Shown piece after piece: positions 25,662-33,975 of a DNA stretch of 64,000 nucleotides. A program made the translations under genes and the position numbers. Under the pieces are notes generated by a model. That model saw only the letters and a list, made by a program, of their open reading frames with translations. It ran no database searches and was not told the origin of the DNA. How positions within the stretch are numbered: the stretch's first letter is position 1; each line of letters begins with the position of its first letter. The stretch is from positions 3,239,001 to 3,303,000 of the forward strand of contig NZ_CP082922.1 in assembly GCF_019931675.1 (NCBI RefSeq), written 5' to 3'. The stretch comes from Nocardioides rotundus (GTDB lineage: Bacteria > Actinomycetota > Actinomycetes > Propionibacteriales > Nocardioidaceae).

Positions 25662-26198
25662 ATGAGCAACGAGCGCGAGCGGACCCCCGGCGGCGAGCCG
25701 GACGTCCTGGCCGAGCTCGAGGCCGAGGTCGCCCAGGAGCTGGAGGAGCAGCGGCCGCCGGCCGGCGGGCCGACGTACCAGACCGTCGCAGCCCTGGTCA
25801 CCCTGGCGATCGGCGTCACCGGGTCGGTGCTCTCCTACGGCTACGGCCTCGGCACCCTCCGGGCGCCCGGACCGGGCCTCTGGCCGCTGGTGGTGTCGCT
25901 GGTCATCACGGCGCTCTCGCTGGTGCTCCTCGTGACCGGTCGGCGCCTCACCGACGACGAGCGGTTCACCCGGACCAGCCTGCTGCCGCTGGTGGGTGTG
26001 CTCACCTTCATCGGCCTCGGCGCGCTCATCCCGGTCATCGGCTTCGAGCTTCCCTCGCTGGCGCTGTGCGTGATCTGGCTGCGCTTCCTCGGCGGCGAGT
26101 CCTGGCGCTCCACGATCGTCGTGTCGGTCGGCACCGTCGCGGCGTTCTACCTCCTGTTCCTCTACGGGCTGCGGATCCCGCTGCCCCACCTGCTGTGA
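25662..26198 (+). CDS. TctB-type small membrane subunit
   Basis: 178 residues. An unusual acidic cytoplasmic N-terminus (EPDVLAELEAEVAQELEEQ) precedes four hydrophobic helices (TVAALVTLAIGVTGSVLSYG, LWPLVVSLVITALSLVLLV, LLPLVGVLTFIGLGALIPVI, STIVVSVGTVAAFYLLFLYG). Position between tctC and tctA identifies it as the small permease subunit of a tripartite tricarboxylate transporter. ATG 25662 has GAAGGA at a good distance; ATG 25632, overlapping the tctC stop, is an alternative that adds 10 residues. Confidence 0.82.
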   Translation: MSNERERTPGGEPDVLAELEAEVAQELEEQRPPAGGPTYQTVAALVTLAIGVTGSVLSYGYGLGTLRAPGPGLWPLVVSLVITALSLVLLVTGRRLTDDERFTRTSLLPLVGVLTFIGLGALIPVIGFELPSLALCVIWLRFLGGESWRSTIVVSVGTVAAFYLLFLYGLRIPLPHLL

Positions 26199-26211
26199 GA
26201 GGGGGCCGGTC

Positions 26212-27735
26212 ATGACCGCGTTCCTGGACGGCTTCGCCGTCGTCACCCAGCCGGAGAACCTGCTCTACTGCCTGGTCGGCGTCGTCATCGGCATGCTGAT
26301 CGGCGTCCTGCCCGGCCTCGGCCCGGCCGCCACCATGGCGATCCTCCTGCCGATCGTGGTCACCGTCGACCCGGTCGCGGCGGTCATCATGCTCGCCGGC
26401 ATCTACTACGGCGCGCAGTACGGCGGCACCATCACCTCGGTCCTGCTCCGCCTCCCGGGCGAGGCGTCCTCGGTGGTCACCGTCTTCGACGGGTTCGCCC
26501 TGGCCAAGCAGGGCAAGGCGGGTACGGCGCTCGGCATCGCGGCCATCGGCTCGTTCGTCGGCGCCACCGTCGCGATCATCGCGCTCAGCCTGACGGCGCC
26601 GCTGGTCGCCAGCTTCGCGCTGGACTTCGGTCCCGCGGAGTACGCCGCCCTCGCGCTGCTCGGCGTCCTGCTCATCGCCACCATCGGCAGCGGCAACTCG
26701 GTCAAGGCGCTCATCGCCGCCGCGGTCGGGCTGCTGCTGGCCACGGTCGGCCGGGACACCTTCAGCGGCGCCGAGCGCTTCACGTTCGACAGCCTGCAGC
26801 TGGCCGAGGGCCTGGACTTCGTCGTGGTCGCGATGGGCCTCTTCGGCGTCGGCGAGATCCTCTACAACCTCGAGGAGCGGCACGGGAAGGCGCACGTGCC
26901 GGCCACTGTCTCCAACGTGTGGCCCTCGCGGAAGGACCTCAACCAGGCCAAGGGCGCCATCGGCCGCGGCTCGGTCATCGGCTTCTTCCTCGGCGTGCTT
27001 CCGGGCGGCGGCGCGGTGATGTCCTCGCTGGCGGCGTACGCCACCGAGAAGCGCACCTCCAAGACCCCCGAGCGCTTCGGCCGCGGTGCGATCGAGGGCG
27101 TCGCGGCGCCGGAGACCGCCAACAACGCGGCCGCCACCTCCTCCTTCATCCCGCTGCTCACCCTGGGCATCCCGGCCAACGCGTCGATGGGCATGCTCTT
27201 CGCCGCCCTGCTGGTGCTCGGCGTGACCCCCGGCCCGCAGCTGCTGGAGGAGCGCCCGGACCTGTTCTGGGGCGTGGTGAACTCCATGTACGTCGGCAAC
27301 CTGATCCTGCTCGCGCTGAGCCTGCCGCTGGTGGGCATCTTCGTCCGGATCCTGCGGGTGCGGCCGGCGATCCTGGCGCCGATCACCGTCCTCATCACGG
27401 TGCTCGGCGTCTACACGATCAACAACTCCACCTTCGACATCTTCGTGATGATCGCCTTCGGCGTCGTCGGCTACCTGATGAAGAAGACCGGCTTCGAGCC
27501 CGGCCCGATGGTGCTCGCGTTCGTGCTCGGCGCGATCCTGGAGGACAACGTGCGCCGCGCGCTGATCATCTTCGACGGCGACCCGCTCGGATTCGTCACC
27601 CGGCCGATCTCCGGCACCATCCTGGCGATGTTCCTGGTCGCCGCCCTGCTCCCGCTGCTGCGGCTGGCCCATCTCAGACTGAGGCGCCGTACGTCCATCG
27701 CGAGCGCGCCCGAGCGAGAGGAATCCCTGCGATGA
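26212..27735 (+). CDS. TctA-type large membrane subunit
   Basis: 507 residues with about 11-12 transmembrane helices. The signatures are VVIGMLIGVLPGLGPAATMA, MLAGIYYGAQYGGTITSVLL, LPGEASSVVT and the second half repeat FFLGVLPGGGAVMSSLAAYA and FIPLLTLGIPANASMGMLF, with the PGLG/PGGG motifs of TctA. It forms the channel of the tripartite tricarboxylate transporter, driven by an ion gradient. Its TGA overlaps the next ATG (ATGA). The C-terminus has a basic extension after the last helix. Confidence 0.93.
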   Translation: MTAFLDGFAVVTQPENLLYCLVGVVIGMLIGVLPGLGPAATMAILLPIVVTVDPVAAVIMLAGIYYGAQYGGTITSVLLRLPGEASSVVTVFDGFALAKQGKAGTALGIAAIGSFVGATVAIIALSLTAPLVASFALDFGPAEYAALALLGVLLIATIGSGNSVKALIAAAVGLLLATVGRDTFSGAERFTFDSLQLAEGLDFVVVAMGLFGVGEILYNLEERHGKAHVPATVSNVWPSRKDLNQAKGAIGRGSVIGFFLGVLPGGGAVMSSLAAYATEKRTSKTPERFGRGAIEGVAAPETANNAAATSSFIPLLTLGIPANASMGMLFAALLVLGVTPGPQLLEERPDLFWGVVNSMYVGNLILLALSLPLVGIFVRILRVRPAILAPITVLITVLGVYTINNSTFDIFVMIAFGVVGYLMKKTGFEPGPMVLAFVLGAILEDNVRRALIIFDGDPLGFVTRPISGTILAMFLVAALLPLLRLAHLRLRRRTSIASAPEREESLR

Positions 27736-28127
27736 CCATCCTGATCGGCTACGTCCCGACGCCCGTCGGCGACGCGGCGCTGGAGGCCGGACTGGCCGAG
27801 GCGGCCGCCCACGACGAGGCCGTCGTGGTGCTCAACAGCACCCGGCGGGGCCAGCACGTCGACACCGACCAGATCGACGAGGACACGGCGGCCAAGGTGC
27901 TCGCCCGCGCCGACGCGCTCGGCGTGCGCGCGAGCCTGGACCAGCCCGAGCATGGTGCGGACCTGCTCGAGGCGTTCACCGCCGCCGTCGAGCAGTACGA
28001 CGCCCGCATGGTCGTCCTCGGCATCCGGCGCCGCTCGCCGGTCGGCAAGCTGGTGATGGGCAGCGACGCCCAGCGGCTGCTGCTCGAGCTGGACGTGCCG
28101 ATCCTGGCCGTGAAGCCCGCCCGGTGA
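27732..28127 (+). CDS. universal-stress-protein-like regulator of the transporter
   Basis: 131 residues with the UspA fold: ILIGYVPTPVGDAALEAGLA at the N-terminus, DARMVVLGIRRRSPVGKLVM and GSDAQRLLLELDVPILAVKP at the C-terminus. The last part has the ATP-binding G-2x-G-9x-G(S/T)-like motif (GIRRRSPVGKLVMGSDAQ). A UspA protein, TeaD, controls the TRAP transporter TeaABC of Halomonas, so a similar role for this TTT system is a reasonable inference. It overlaps tctA at the 5' end and the enolase gene at the 3' end, so all are co-translated. Confidence 0.85.
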   Translation: MTILIGYVPTPVGDAALEAGLAEAAAHDEAVVVLNSTRRGQHVDTDQIDEDTAAKVLARADALGVRASLDQPEHGADLLEAFTAAVEQYDARMVVLGIRRRSPVGKLVMGSDAQRLLLELDVPILAVKPAR

Positions 28128-29389
28128 GCCCCAGCCGCATCTCCCGGGTCGCGGTCACCCCGGTCGCGTTCGCCGACCCGCCGCTGCTCAACGTGGTGGG
28201 CGTGCACCAGCCGTGGGCGCTGCGCGCGGTCGTCGAGGTGCACACCGACGACGGGCTGCTCGGGCTCGGCGAGACCTACGCCGACGAGACCCACCTGGCG
28301 CGGCTCACCGCGGTGGCCGAGGCCCTGCCCGGTCACGATCCCTACGACATCCACGGCCTGCGACGGCTGGTCGCCGCCGTGCTCGGGCGGGAGACGGGCG
28401 GCGCGGGGGCGTCCTTCGGCGGGATGCTGGACGTGAGCTCGGCGGTGGACACCGTGCACTCCCCCTTCGAGGTCGCCTGCCACGACCTGCAGGGCCGGGC
28501 GGCGGGGGTGCCGGTCAGCGACCTGCTCGGCGGCGCGGTCCGCGACCGGGTCCCGTTCAGCGGGTACCTGTTCTACAAGTGGGCCGGCCACCCGGGGCTG
28601 GACGCCGACGCCTGGGGCGAGGCGCTCTCGCCGGAGCAGCTGGTGGCCCAGGCGCGGCGGATGGTCGACGGCTGGGGCTTCGGCTCGCTCAAGCTCAAGG
28701 GCGGCGTCCTTCCCCCGGACGAGGAGTGCGCGGCGATCGAGGCGCTCGCCGAGGCGTTCCCGGGGATGCCACTGCGGCTGGATCCCAACGGCGCCTGGAC
28801 CCCGGAGACCTCGGTCGCGGTCGCGGACCGGCTGGAGGGGGTGGTCGAGTACCTCGAGGACCCCACACCGGGGATCGAGGGCATGGCGCAGGTGGCCGCG
28901 CGCACCGCCGTACCCCTGGCGACGAACATGTGCGTGATCGCCTTCGAGCACCTCCCGCCCGCGATCGCCGCGGACGCGGTGCAGGTCGTGCTGTCCGACC
29001 ACCACCTGTGGGGCGGCCTGCGCCGGTCGGCCCAGCTCGGCGGGATCACCGACACGTGGGGGCTGGGGCTCTCGATGCACTCCAACTCCCACCTCGGGAT
29101 CTCGCTGGCGGCGATGGTGCACCTGGCGGCCGCGACGCCGAACCTCACCTACGCCTGCGACACGCACTACCCCTGGAAGGACCAGGACATTGTCGCGCCC
29201 GGGGCGCTCGACTTCGTGGACGGCTCGGTCGCCGTGCCCACCGGTCCCGGTCTCGGCGTGGAACTGGACCGCGACCGCCTGGGGCTGCTGCACGAGCAGT
29301 ACCTGCGCACCGACGTACGCCGGCGCGAGGACACCGTCTACATGCGCACGGTCGAGCCGGGGTTCACGCCGAACACCCGGCGCTGGTGA
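28124..29389 (+). CDS. glucarate-dehydratase-related enolase superfamily protein
   Basis: 421 residues. [14 protein letters not shown] has the KxK pair, LRLDPNGAW and EYLEDPTPG the metal ligands, TNMCVI the Asn, and LSMHSNSHLGIS the His. It resembles GudD (SHSNNH becomes MHSNSH) but is well diverged from the gene at 17303-18625. It may act on a stereoisomer or on idarate, as do the GlucD-related proteins of enterobacteria, or simply duplicate the activity. GTG 28124 overlaps the usp stop. It is the last gene of the tct operon and is regulated with the glucarate operon. Confidence 0.87.
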   Translation: MSPSRISRVAVTPVAFADPPLLNVVGVHQPWALRAVVEVHTDDGLLGLGETYADETHLARLTAVAEALPGHDPYDIHGLRRLVAAVLGRETGGAGASFGGMLDVSSAVDTVHSPFEVACHDLQGRAAGVPVSDLLGGAVRDRVPFSGYLFYKWAGHPGLDADAWGEALSPEQLVAQARRMVDGWGFGSLKLKGGVLPPDEECAAIEALAEAFPGMPLRLDPNGAWTPETSVAVADRLEGVVEYLEDPTPGIEGMAQVAARTAVPLATNMCVIAFEHLPPAIAADAVQVVLSDHHLWGGLRRSAQLGGITDTWGLGLSMHSNSHLGISLAAMVHLAAATPNLTYACDTHYPWKDQDIVAPGALDFVDGSVAVPTGPGLGVELDRDRLGLLHEQYLRTDVRRREDTVYMRTVEPGFTPNTRRW

Positions 29390-29395
29390 GGGATC

Positions 29396-29466
29396 GGTCT
29401 CGACGGGCTCGACCAGCGAAGGCGCGGGCTCGACCAGCGCAAGGGTGGGCTCGCCAGCGCAAGTGT
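29396..29466 (+). repeat. cluster of GGGCTCGACCAGCG tandem repeats
   Basis: GGTCTCGACGGGCTCGACCA (29396-29415) begins a run of three imperfect units of about 21 bp (29405, 29426, 29446) sharing GGGCTCGACCAGCG. The first part is a variant of the inverted repeats round the DUF222 gene. The array ends just before the sulfotransferase-like gene and probably separates the two transcripts. Confidence 0.6.
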
Positions 29467-29480
29467 GATGCGATGTGGCG

Positions 29481-30197
29481 ATGGGTTTCCCCGTCACGGT
29501 CCTGTGGAGCATCCCGCGCTCGGTCTCGACCTCGTTCGAGCGGATGGTGATCGCCCGGGGCGACCACACCGTGTTCGACGAGCCGTTCTCCCGGCACTAC
29601 TACTTCGGGCCCGACCGGCAGTCGCCGCGCTACACCGAGACCCTGCCGGACAGCTCGGTCGACGACATCCTGGCCGCGATCGACGACGCCGCCCAGAGCT
29701 CGCCGGTGTTCGTGAAGGACATGGCCTACCAGGCGACCGGGCAGCTCACGCCCGAGCGCCTCGCCCAGTGGCGCAACTGCTTCATGGTGCGCGACCCCGC
29801 CGCGGCGATCCCCTCGCTGGCGCGGGTCTGGCCGGACTTCACCCCGGACGAGACGGGGTGGGAGGCGCTGGGCCGTGCCTTCGACGTGACGGTCGGGCTC
29901 GGGCAGGAGCCGGTCGTGGTCGACGCGGAGACGCTGTGCGCCGACCCGCCCGCCGTCGTCCGCACGTGGTGCGAGCAGATGGACCTCGCCTTCGACCCCG
30001 AGGCGCTGACCTGGCCGCCGGGCATGCAGGCCGACTGGGAGCTGTGGAGCGAGTGGCACGAGTCGTCCTCCACCAGCACCGGCTTCGCACCGCTCTCCCC
30101 CGCCTCGGGACCTCCCGAGGAGCCGCGCCAGGCCGAGGCGTACGCCCACGCCGAGCCGATCTACCAGCGCCTGGCCGCCCACGCCATCGGCCGGTAG
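29481..30197 (+). CDS. sulfotransferase-like P-loop protein
   Basis: 238 residues, cytoplasmic. VLWSIPRSVSTSFERMV is the 5'-phosphosulfate loop seen in sulfotransferase families (RSxST), VFDEPFSRHYYFG follows, and NCFMVRDPAAAIPSLARVWP is like the 3'-phosphate-binding segment (RDP...S). The closest class I can think of is the actinobacterial sulfotransferase / branched-chain-linked P-loop group; the acceptor is unknown. GTG 29475 would add two residues. No convincing ribosome site is present. The gene lies between the two aldarate clusters without an obvious link to them. Confidence 0.65.
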   Translation: MGFPVTVLWSIPRSVSTSFERMVIARGDHTVFDEPFSRHYYFGPDRQSPRYTETLPDSSVDDILAAIDDAAQSSPVFVKDMAYQATGQLTPERLAQWRNCFMVRDPAAAIPSLARVWPDFTPDETGWEALGRAFDVTVGLGQEPVVVDAETLCADPPAVVRTWCEQMDLAFDPEALTWPPGMQADWELWSEWHESSSTSTGFAPLSPASGPPEEPRQAEAYAHAEPIYQRLAAHAIGR

Positions 30198-30300
30198 GTC
30201 GCCGTACGAAGCCGAGCGTTGCCGCAGTGGTGGGCCACCGTTCGGCGTCCAGTCACCGGAGCGGAGCAGTCTCGTTCTCCCAGCGACCCAGGAGGACCGG

Positions 30301-32064
30301 ATGTCCCGCCACCACGACGACCTTCCCCCGATCGACATCGACCAGTTCCGCGCCGAGACCGAACCCGAGCTCACGGCCATGGGCACCTCGCGCCGCAGCA
30401 TCCTCGCCGCCGGCGCCGCGCTCGTCGCGGCCGGGAGCACGGGCCTGCCGGCCGACCGGGCCAGCGCCGTACCCCGCGTGCCCGCGGGCGATCCGGCGCG
30501 CCTGGACTGGCTGGTCGGCGACCACCACGTGCATACGCAGTACTCCCACGATGCGAAGTACACGATCCGCCAGCAGCTCGACCATGCCCAGGAGTACGGC
30601 GTGGACTGGCTGGCCTTCACCGAGCACTCCAACTTCGCGCACGCGGACAAGGGCCTCGCGTCCTCCCTGGAGGAGATCCGAGCGCAGCGGGCGCGTCGCT
30701 CGATGCTGATCTTCCAGGGGATCGAGTGGTACATCCCCGCCGCCGAGCACGCCACCGTGCTGGTCGCTCCCGGACCGGAGGCGGCCAACGTGCTGCGCCA
30801 GTTCGAGCTCGCCTGGGACGGCAAGCTCAACGGGTGGGAGCGGGCGAACCCGGGGTCACCGGAGGCGCGGGAGTGGGAGGCGAAGGCGGCCGCCGCGATC
30901 GCCTGGCTCGGCGACCAGCGACGCCGCGGGATCGTGGACGACGCGCTGATCCTGGCCAACCACCCGATGCGGCTGGGCATCGACTCCCCGCACGAGCTGC
31001 GGACGTGGCGCGACGCCGACCCCGCGGTGATGGTCGGCATGGAGGGCGCGCCGGGGTCGCAAGGGTCGGCGATCAGCACCTACGCGCGCCCGACCGACCA
31101 GCGGGGCGAGTACACCAACGCTCCCCGGCCCGACTCCCACCCCGCCTACGCCGCCGACATGTACCGCCCTTACGGCGGCTTCGACTGGATGACCGCCACC
31201 GTGGGCGGAATGTGGGACGCGATGCTCGCGGAGGGCAAGCCGTTCTGGATCACCTCCAACTCCGACAACCACCTCACCGTCCGCGACACCTACCGGATCG
31301 GCGACTACCCCGCCGGGGAGCCCTACGCCTCGCTGCCCAACGAGTTCGACCGCTGGGCGGTCCTCGGCAAGCGGCCGGATCCGGTCGACACCGGGGTGCC
31401 GCAGAACGGCTCGGACTACTGGGCCGGGCAGTTCTCCCGCACCCACACCGGGGTCACCGCGCGGTCCTACACCGGCGTGATGGACGCCCTGCGCCGCGGC
31501 CGGGTGTGGGTCGACCACGGCCACCTCCTCGCCGGTCTCGACGTGCGGGTCCGGGCCCTCCAGCCGGGTGCGGGGCGCGGCCGCGGGAAGGGCAACGGCC
31601 GCGGCTGGGGCAACGCCTCCGGCGGCCCGGGTACGACGCTCGGCGGGCGCCTCCGGGCCCGCCGCGGCCAGGACGTCGAGGTGTCGGTCAACGTCACCAC
31701 CACCGACTCCCCCAACTTCGCGGGCATCGTGCCCGGCCTCGCGCACGTGGACGTGATCAGCGGTCCGATCACCGGCAAGGTGAGCGACCGCGACACCCTG
31801 CGCGCCCGGCAGACCCGGGTGGTCCGCCAGATCGACACCACGGGCCGGCGGGGCACCTTCACCGTGAGCCACGTCTTCACCGACGTGCAGGAGTCCTTCT
31901 ACCTCCGGCTCCGAGGCTCCGACGGCAACCGCAACGGACCGGGCTACTACGGCGCGCCCGTGGACCCGGCCGGTCCGCTGCGGCACGGCGGCGACCTCGG
32001 GGTCGCCGACCCGTGGACCGACACCTGGTTCTACGCCAACCCGGTCTTCGTCGACGTGACCTGA
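30301..32064 (+). CDS. Tat-exported PHP-domain metal-dependent phosphoesterase
   Basis: 587 residues. A twin-arginine leader (TSRRSILAAGAALVAAGSTG, RR at 31-32) is followed by a PHP domain: DHHVHTQYSHD, LAFTEHSN, FQGIEWY, ANHPMRLG and a later TSNSDNHLTVRD supply the His/Asp metal ligands. A Gly/Arg-rich linker (about 420-445) leads to a C-terminal beta domain with DVQESFYLRLRGSD. PHP proteins hydrolyse phosphate esters and phosphodiesters with two or three metals. Export suggests a role in scavenging phosphate from an extracellular substrate. GGAGGA precedes ATG 30301. It is a single-gene unit. Confidence 0.8.
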   Translation: MSRHHDDLPPIDIDQFRAETEPELTAMGTSRRSILAAGAALVAAGSTGLPADRASAVPRVPAGDPARLDWLVGDHHVHTQYSHDAKYTIRQQLDHAQEYGVDWLAFTEHSNFAHADKGLASSLEEIRAQRARRSMLIFQGIEWYIPAAEHATVLVAPGPEAANVLRQFELAWDGKLNGWERANPGSPEAREWEAKAAAAIAWLGDQRRRGIVDDALILANHPMRLGIDSPHELRTWRDADPAVMVGMEGAPGSQGSAISTYARPTDQRGEYTNAPRPDSHPAYAADMYRPYGGFDWMTATVGGMWDAMLAEGKPFWITSNSDNHLTVRDTYRIGDYPAGEPYASLPNEFDRWAVLGKRPDPVDTGVPQNGSDYWAGQFSRTHTGVTARSYTGVMDALRRGRVWVDHGHLLAGLDVRVRALQPGAGRGRGKGNGRGWGNASGGPGTTLGGRLRARRGQDVEVSVNVTTTDSPNFAGIVPGLAHVDVISGPITGKVSDRDTLRARQTRVVRQIDTTGRRGTFTVSHVFTDVQESFYLRLRGSDGNRNGPGYYGAPVDPAGPLRHGGDLGVADPWTDTWFYANPVFVDVT

Positions 32065-32078
32065 GGGCCCTGCGGCCC

Positions 32079-32756
32079 CTAGCCGCCGAGCCGGCGTCGG
32101 GTGTTCCCCAGGTGCACGCGCATCGCGGCGCGAGCGGTCTCGGCGTCGCCGTCGAGGACGGCGGCGGCGACCGCGTCGTGCTCGCGGCGCACCCGCTCGA
32201 CGTGCTCGGCGTCGGAGAGGGAGTACGCCGACCCCAGGCGGGTCCGGGGCAGCATGATCATCATCGGCCCCAGCGCGTCCAGGAGGTCGGTGTAGAAGCG
32301 GTTCCCCGTGGCGGCGGCGACCGCCCGGTGGAAGGCGAAGTCCGCCTCCACCGCGCCCTCGTGCCCGGCCCGGCCGAGCTCGTCCATCGCGTCCCGGATG
32401 GCCGAGTCGTCCCCCGGACCGTGATGGCGGGCCGCGAGCGCGGCCGCCTCGCTCTCCACGCCGAGACGGAAGTCCACCATCGCCAGGACGTCGCGCTGGG
32501 TGCGCAGCGCGGAGGCCTCGAGGGTGAAGGTGGACGGCTCGGGCACCGCGAGCACGAACGAGCCGCGGCCGTGGAAGGTCTCCACGAGGCCCTCAGCCCG
32601 CAGCCGGGTGACCGCCTCACGGACCACGGTGCGCGAGACGGCGTACTCCTCGGTCAGCTCGGTCTCCGACGGCACCTTCGTGCCCGGCGGCAGGTCGCCG
32701 CGGAGGATCTTGTCCTTCAGCCCGTCGACGACGCGCTGGGCGAGCGGTTGGGTCAC
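32079..32756 (-). CDS. GntR/FadR-family regulator
   Basis: 225 residues. The N-terminal winged helix reads VTQPLAQRVVDGLKDKILRG, LPPGTKVPSETELTEEYAVS and RTVVREAVTRLRAEGLVE. The helical FadR-type C-terminal domain has the metal/ligand His residues in FAFHRAVAAATGN and VHLGNTRRR. Such regulators usually repress sugar-acid genes until an acid binds. GTG 32756 overlaps the dehydratase stop (GTGA), so it is the second gene of the operon and likely acts on the palindrome at 33907-33925. Confidence 0.88.
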   Translation of the reverse strand: MTQPLAQRVVDGLKDKILRGDLPPGTKVPSETELTEEYAVSRTVVREAVTRLRAEGLVETFHGRGSFVLAVPEPSTFTLEASALRTQRDVLAMVDFRLGVESEAAALAARHHGPGDDSAIRDAMDELGRAGHEGAVEADFAFHRAVAAATGNRFYTDLLDALGPMMIMLPRTRLGSAYSLSDAEHVERVRREHDAVAAAVLDGDAETARAAMRVHLGNTRRRLGG

Positions 32757-33877
32757 CCGCCGAAGGTAGCGGTCTCGCGCGTGAGCCCGCGCATCCGCTC
32801 GCTCAGCGTGAAGCCGAGGCCGGGACGGTCCGGCACCCACATCCGGCCCTCGCGGATCTCGATCCGCTCCTCGAACAGCGGGTTGAGCCACTCGAAGTGC
32901 TCCACCCACGGCTCGGTGGGGTACGCCGCCGCGAGGTGCAGGTGGATCTCCATGGCGTAGTGCGGCGCGAGCGCCAGGCCCGCGTGCGAGGCGAGCGTGG
33001 CGAATCGGAGGAAGGGGGTGATGCCGCCGATCCGCGGCGCGTCGGGCTGGACGATGCCGCGGTATCCCGCGTCGAGGAGCGCCATGTGCTCGGGCACCGA
33101 GGTGAGCATCTCGCCGGTGGCGATGGGAGTGTCGAAGACCCGTGACAGGTCGGCGTGCCCGACCGCGTCCCACGCGTCCAGCGGCTCCTCGACCCAGACC
33201 AGGTCGAGCTCCTCGAGCGCACGGCACATCCGCCGTGCCCGGTCCCGGTCCCACTGCTGGTTGGCGTCCACCATGAACGGGGTGTCTCCGAGGTGCTCGC
33301 GCAGCGCGGCCACCCGGCGCAGGTCCTCGCGCCAGTCGGGCTGGCCGACCTTGATCTTGATCCCGCCGATGCCGGCATCGAGGGAGGCGGTGGCCTTCTC
33401 CTTGATCTCCTCCACGCTCGCCTGGAGGAAGCCGCCGGAGGTGTTGTAGACCCGGCAGGAGTCGCGGTAGGCGCCCAGCAGCTTGGCCAGCGGCAGGTTC
33501 GCCCGCCGCGCCTTGAGGTCCCACAGCGCCACGTCGAGCGCGGCGACCGCCTGGGTGGCGACACCGGAGCGGCCCACCGACGCGCCGGCCCACATCAGCG
33601 ACTGGTAGACCCGGTCGATGTCGGCCGGGTCCTGCCCCAGCGCCACGTCGGCGATCTCCTTCAGGTGGGCGTACTGTGCCGGCCCGCCGGCTCGCTTGGA
33701 GTAGGAGAAGCCCATGCCCCTCATGTCCTGCTCGGTCTCGACCTCGACGAAGAGCAGCACCGTCTCGGTGAGCGGCTTCTGCCGTCCGGTGAGCACCTTG
33801 GCGTCGCTCACCGGGCTCTCCAGCGGCAGGACGACGTGGGACAGGGTCAGGCTGCGGATGGCGTCGCGGGTGGTCAT
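32753..33877 (-). CDS. L-talarate/galactarate dehydratase-type enolase superfamily enzyme
   Basis: 374 residues of the mandelate racemase subgroup. GIGGIKIKVGQPDW has the KxK pair, FMVDANQQWDRD, WVEEPLDAWD and ATGEMLTSVPEH the three metal ligands, QPDAPRIGGI the Asp and LAPHYAMEIHLHLAAAYP the catalytic His. The PHxAMEIH segment is that of L-talarate/galactarate dehydratase. The product would be a 5-dehydro-4-deoxy-hexarate, usable by the kdgD pathway. ATG 33877 follows GGAGAGAC; the upstream extension to 33919 crosses the operator. Confidence 0.88.
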   Translation of the reverse strand: MTTRDAIRSLTLSHVVLPLESPVSDAKVLTGRQKPLTETVLLFVEVETEQDMRGMGFSYSKRAGGPAQYAHLKEIADVALGQDPADIDRVYQSLMWAGASVGRSGVATQAVAALDVALWDLKARRANLPLAKLLGAYRDSCRVYNTSGGFLQASVEEIKEKATASLDAGIGGIKIKVGQPDWREDLRRVAALREHLGDTPFMVDANQQWDRDRARRMCRALEELDLVWVEEPLDAWDAVGHADLSRVFDTPIATGEMLTSVPEHMALLDAGYRGIVQPDAPRIGGITPFLRFATLASHAGLALAPHYAMEIHLHLAAAYPTEPWVEHFEWLNPLFEERIEIREGRMWVPDRPGLGFTLSERMRGLTRETATFGG

Positions 33878-33900
33878 GGTGTCTCTCCGGCTCGGCAAAC

Positions 33901-33925
33901 TTGTATGATGAGTGTGCAACTCATC
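33901..33925. promoter_or_regulatory. GntR-type operator between divergent genes
   Basis: GATGAGT (33907-33913) and ACTCATC (33919-33925) are perfect arms around GTGCA, preceded by TTGTAT. It is placed in the 98-bp gap between the dehydratase and the FMN oxidase and could serve both. FadR-type regulators bind short palindromes of this kind. Confidence 0.6.
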
Positions 33926-33975
33926 GCATGACTTGTCCAGTCCCGCTTCGCCCCGCCGCCCGAGGAGGGCGCCCC

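Noticed and set aside
26035..27672. Minus-strand open frame of about 545 codons rich in Asp, Arg, Gly and His
   Set aside because: It is antisense to tctA; the composition is what a reversed GC-rich membrane-protein gene gives. Several similar ones lie opposite DUF222, clpB and cydA.
29396..29466. Tandem repeats as a possible CRISPR array
   Set aside because: Units are directly adjacent, short and imperfect, have no spacers, and no cas gene is nearby.
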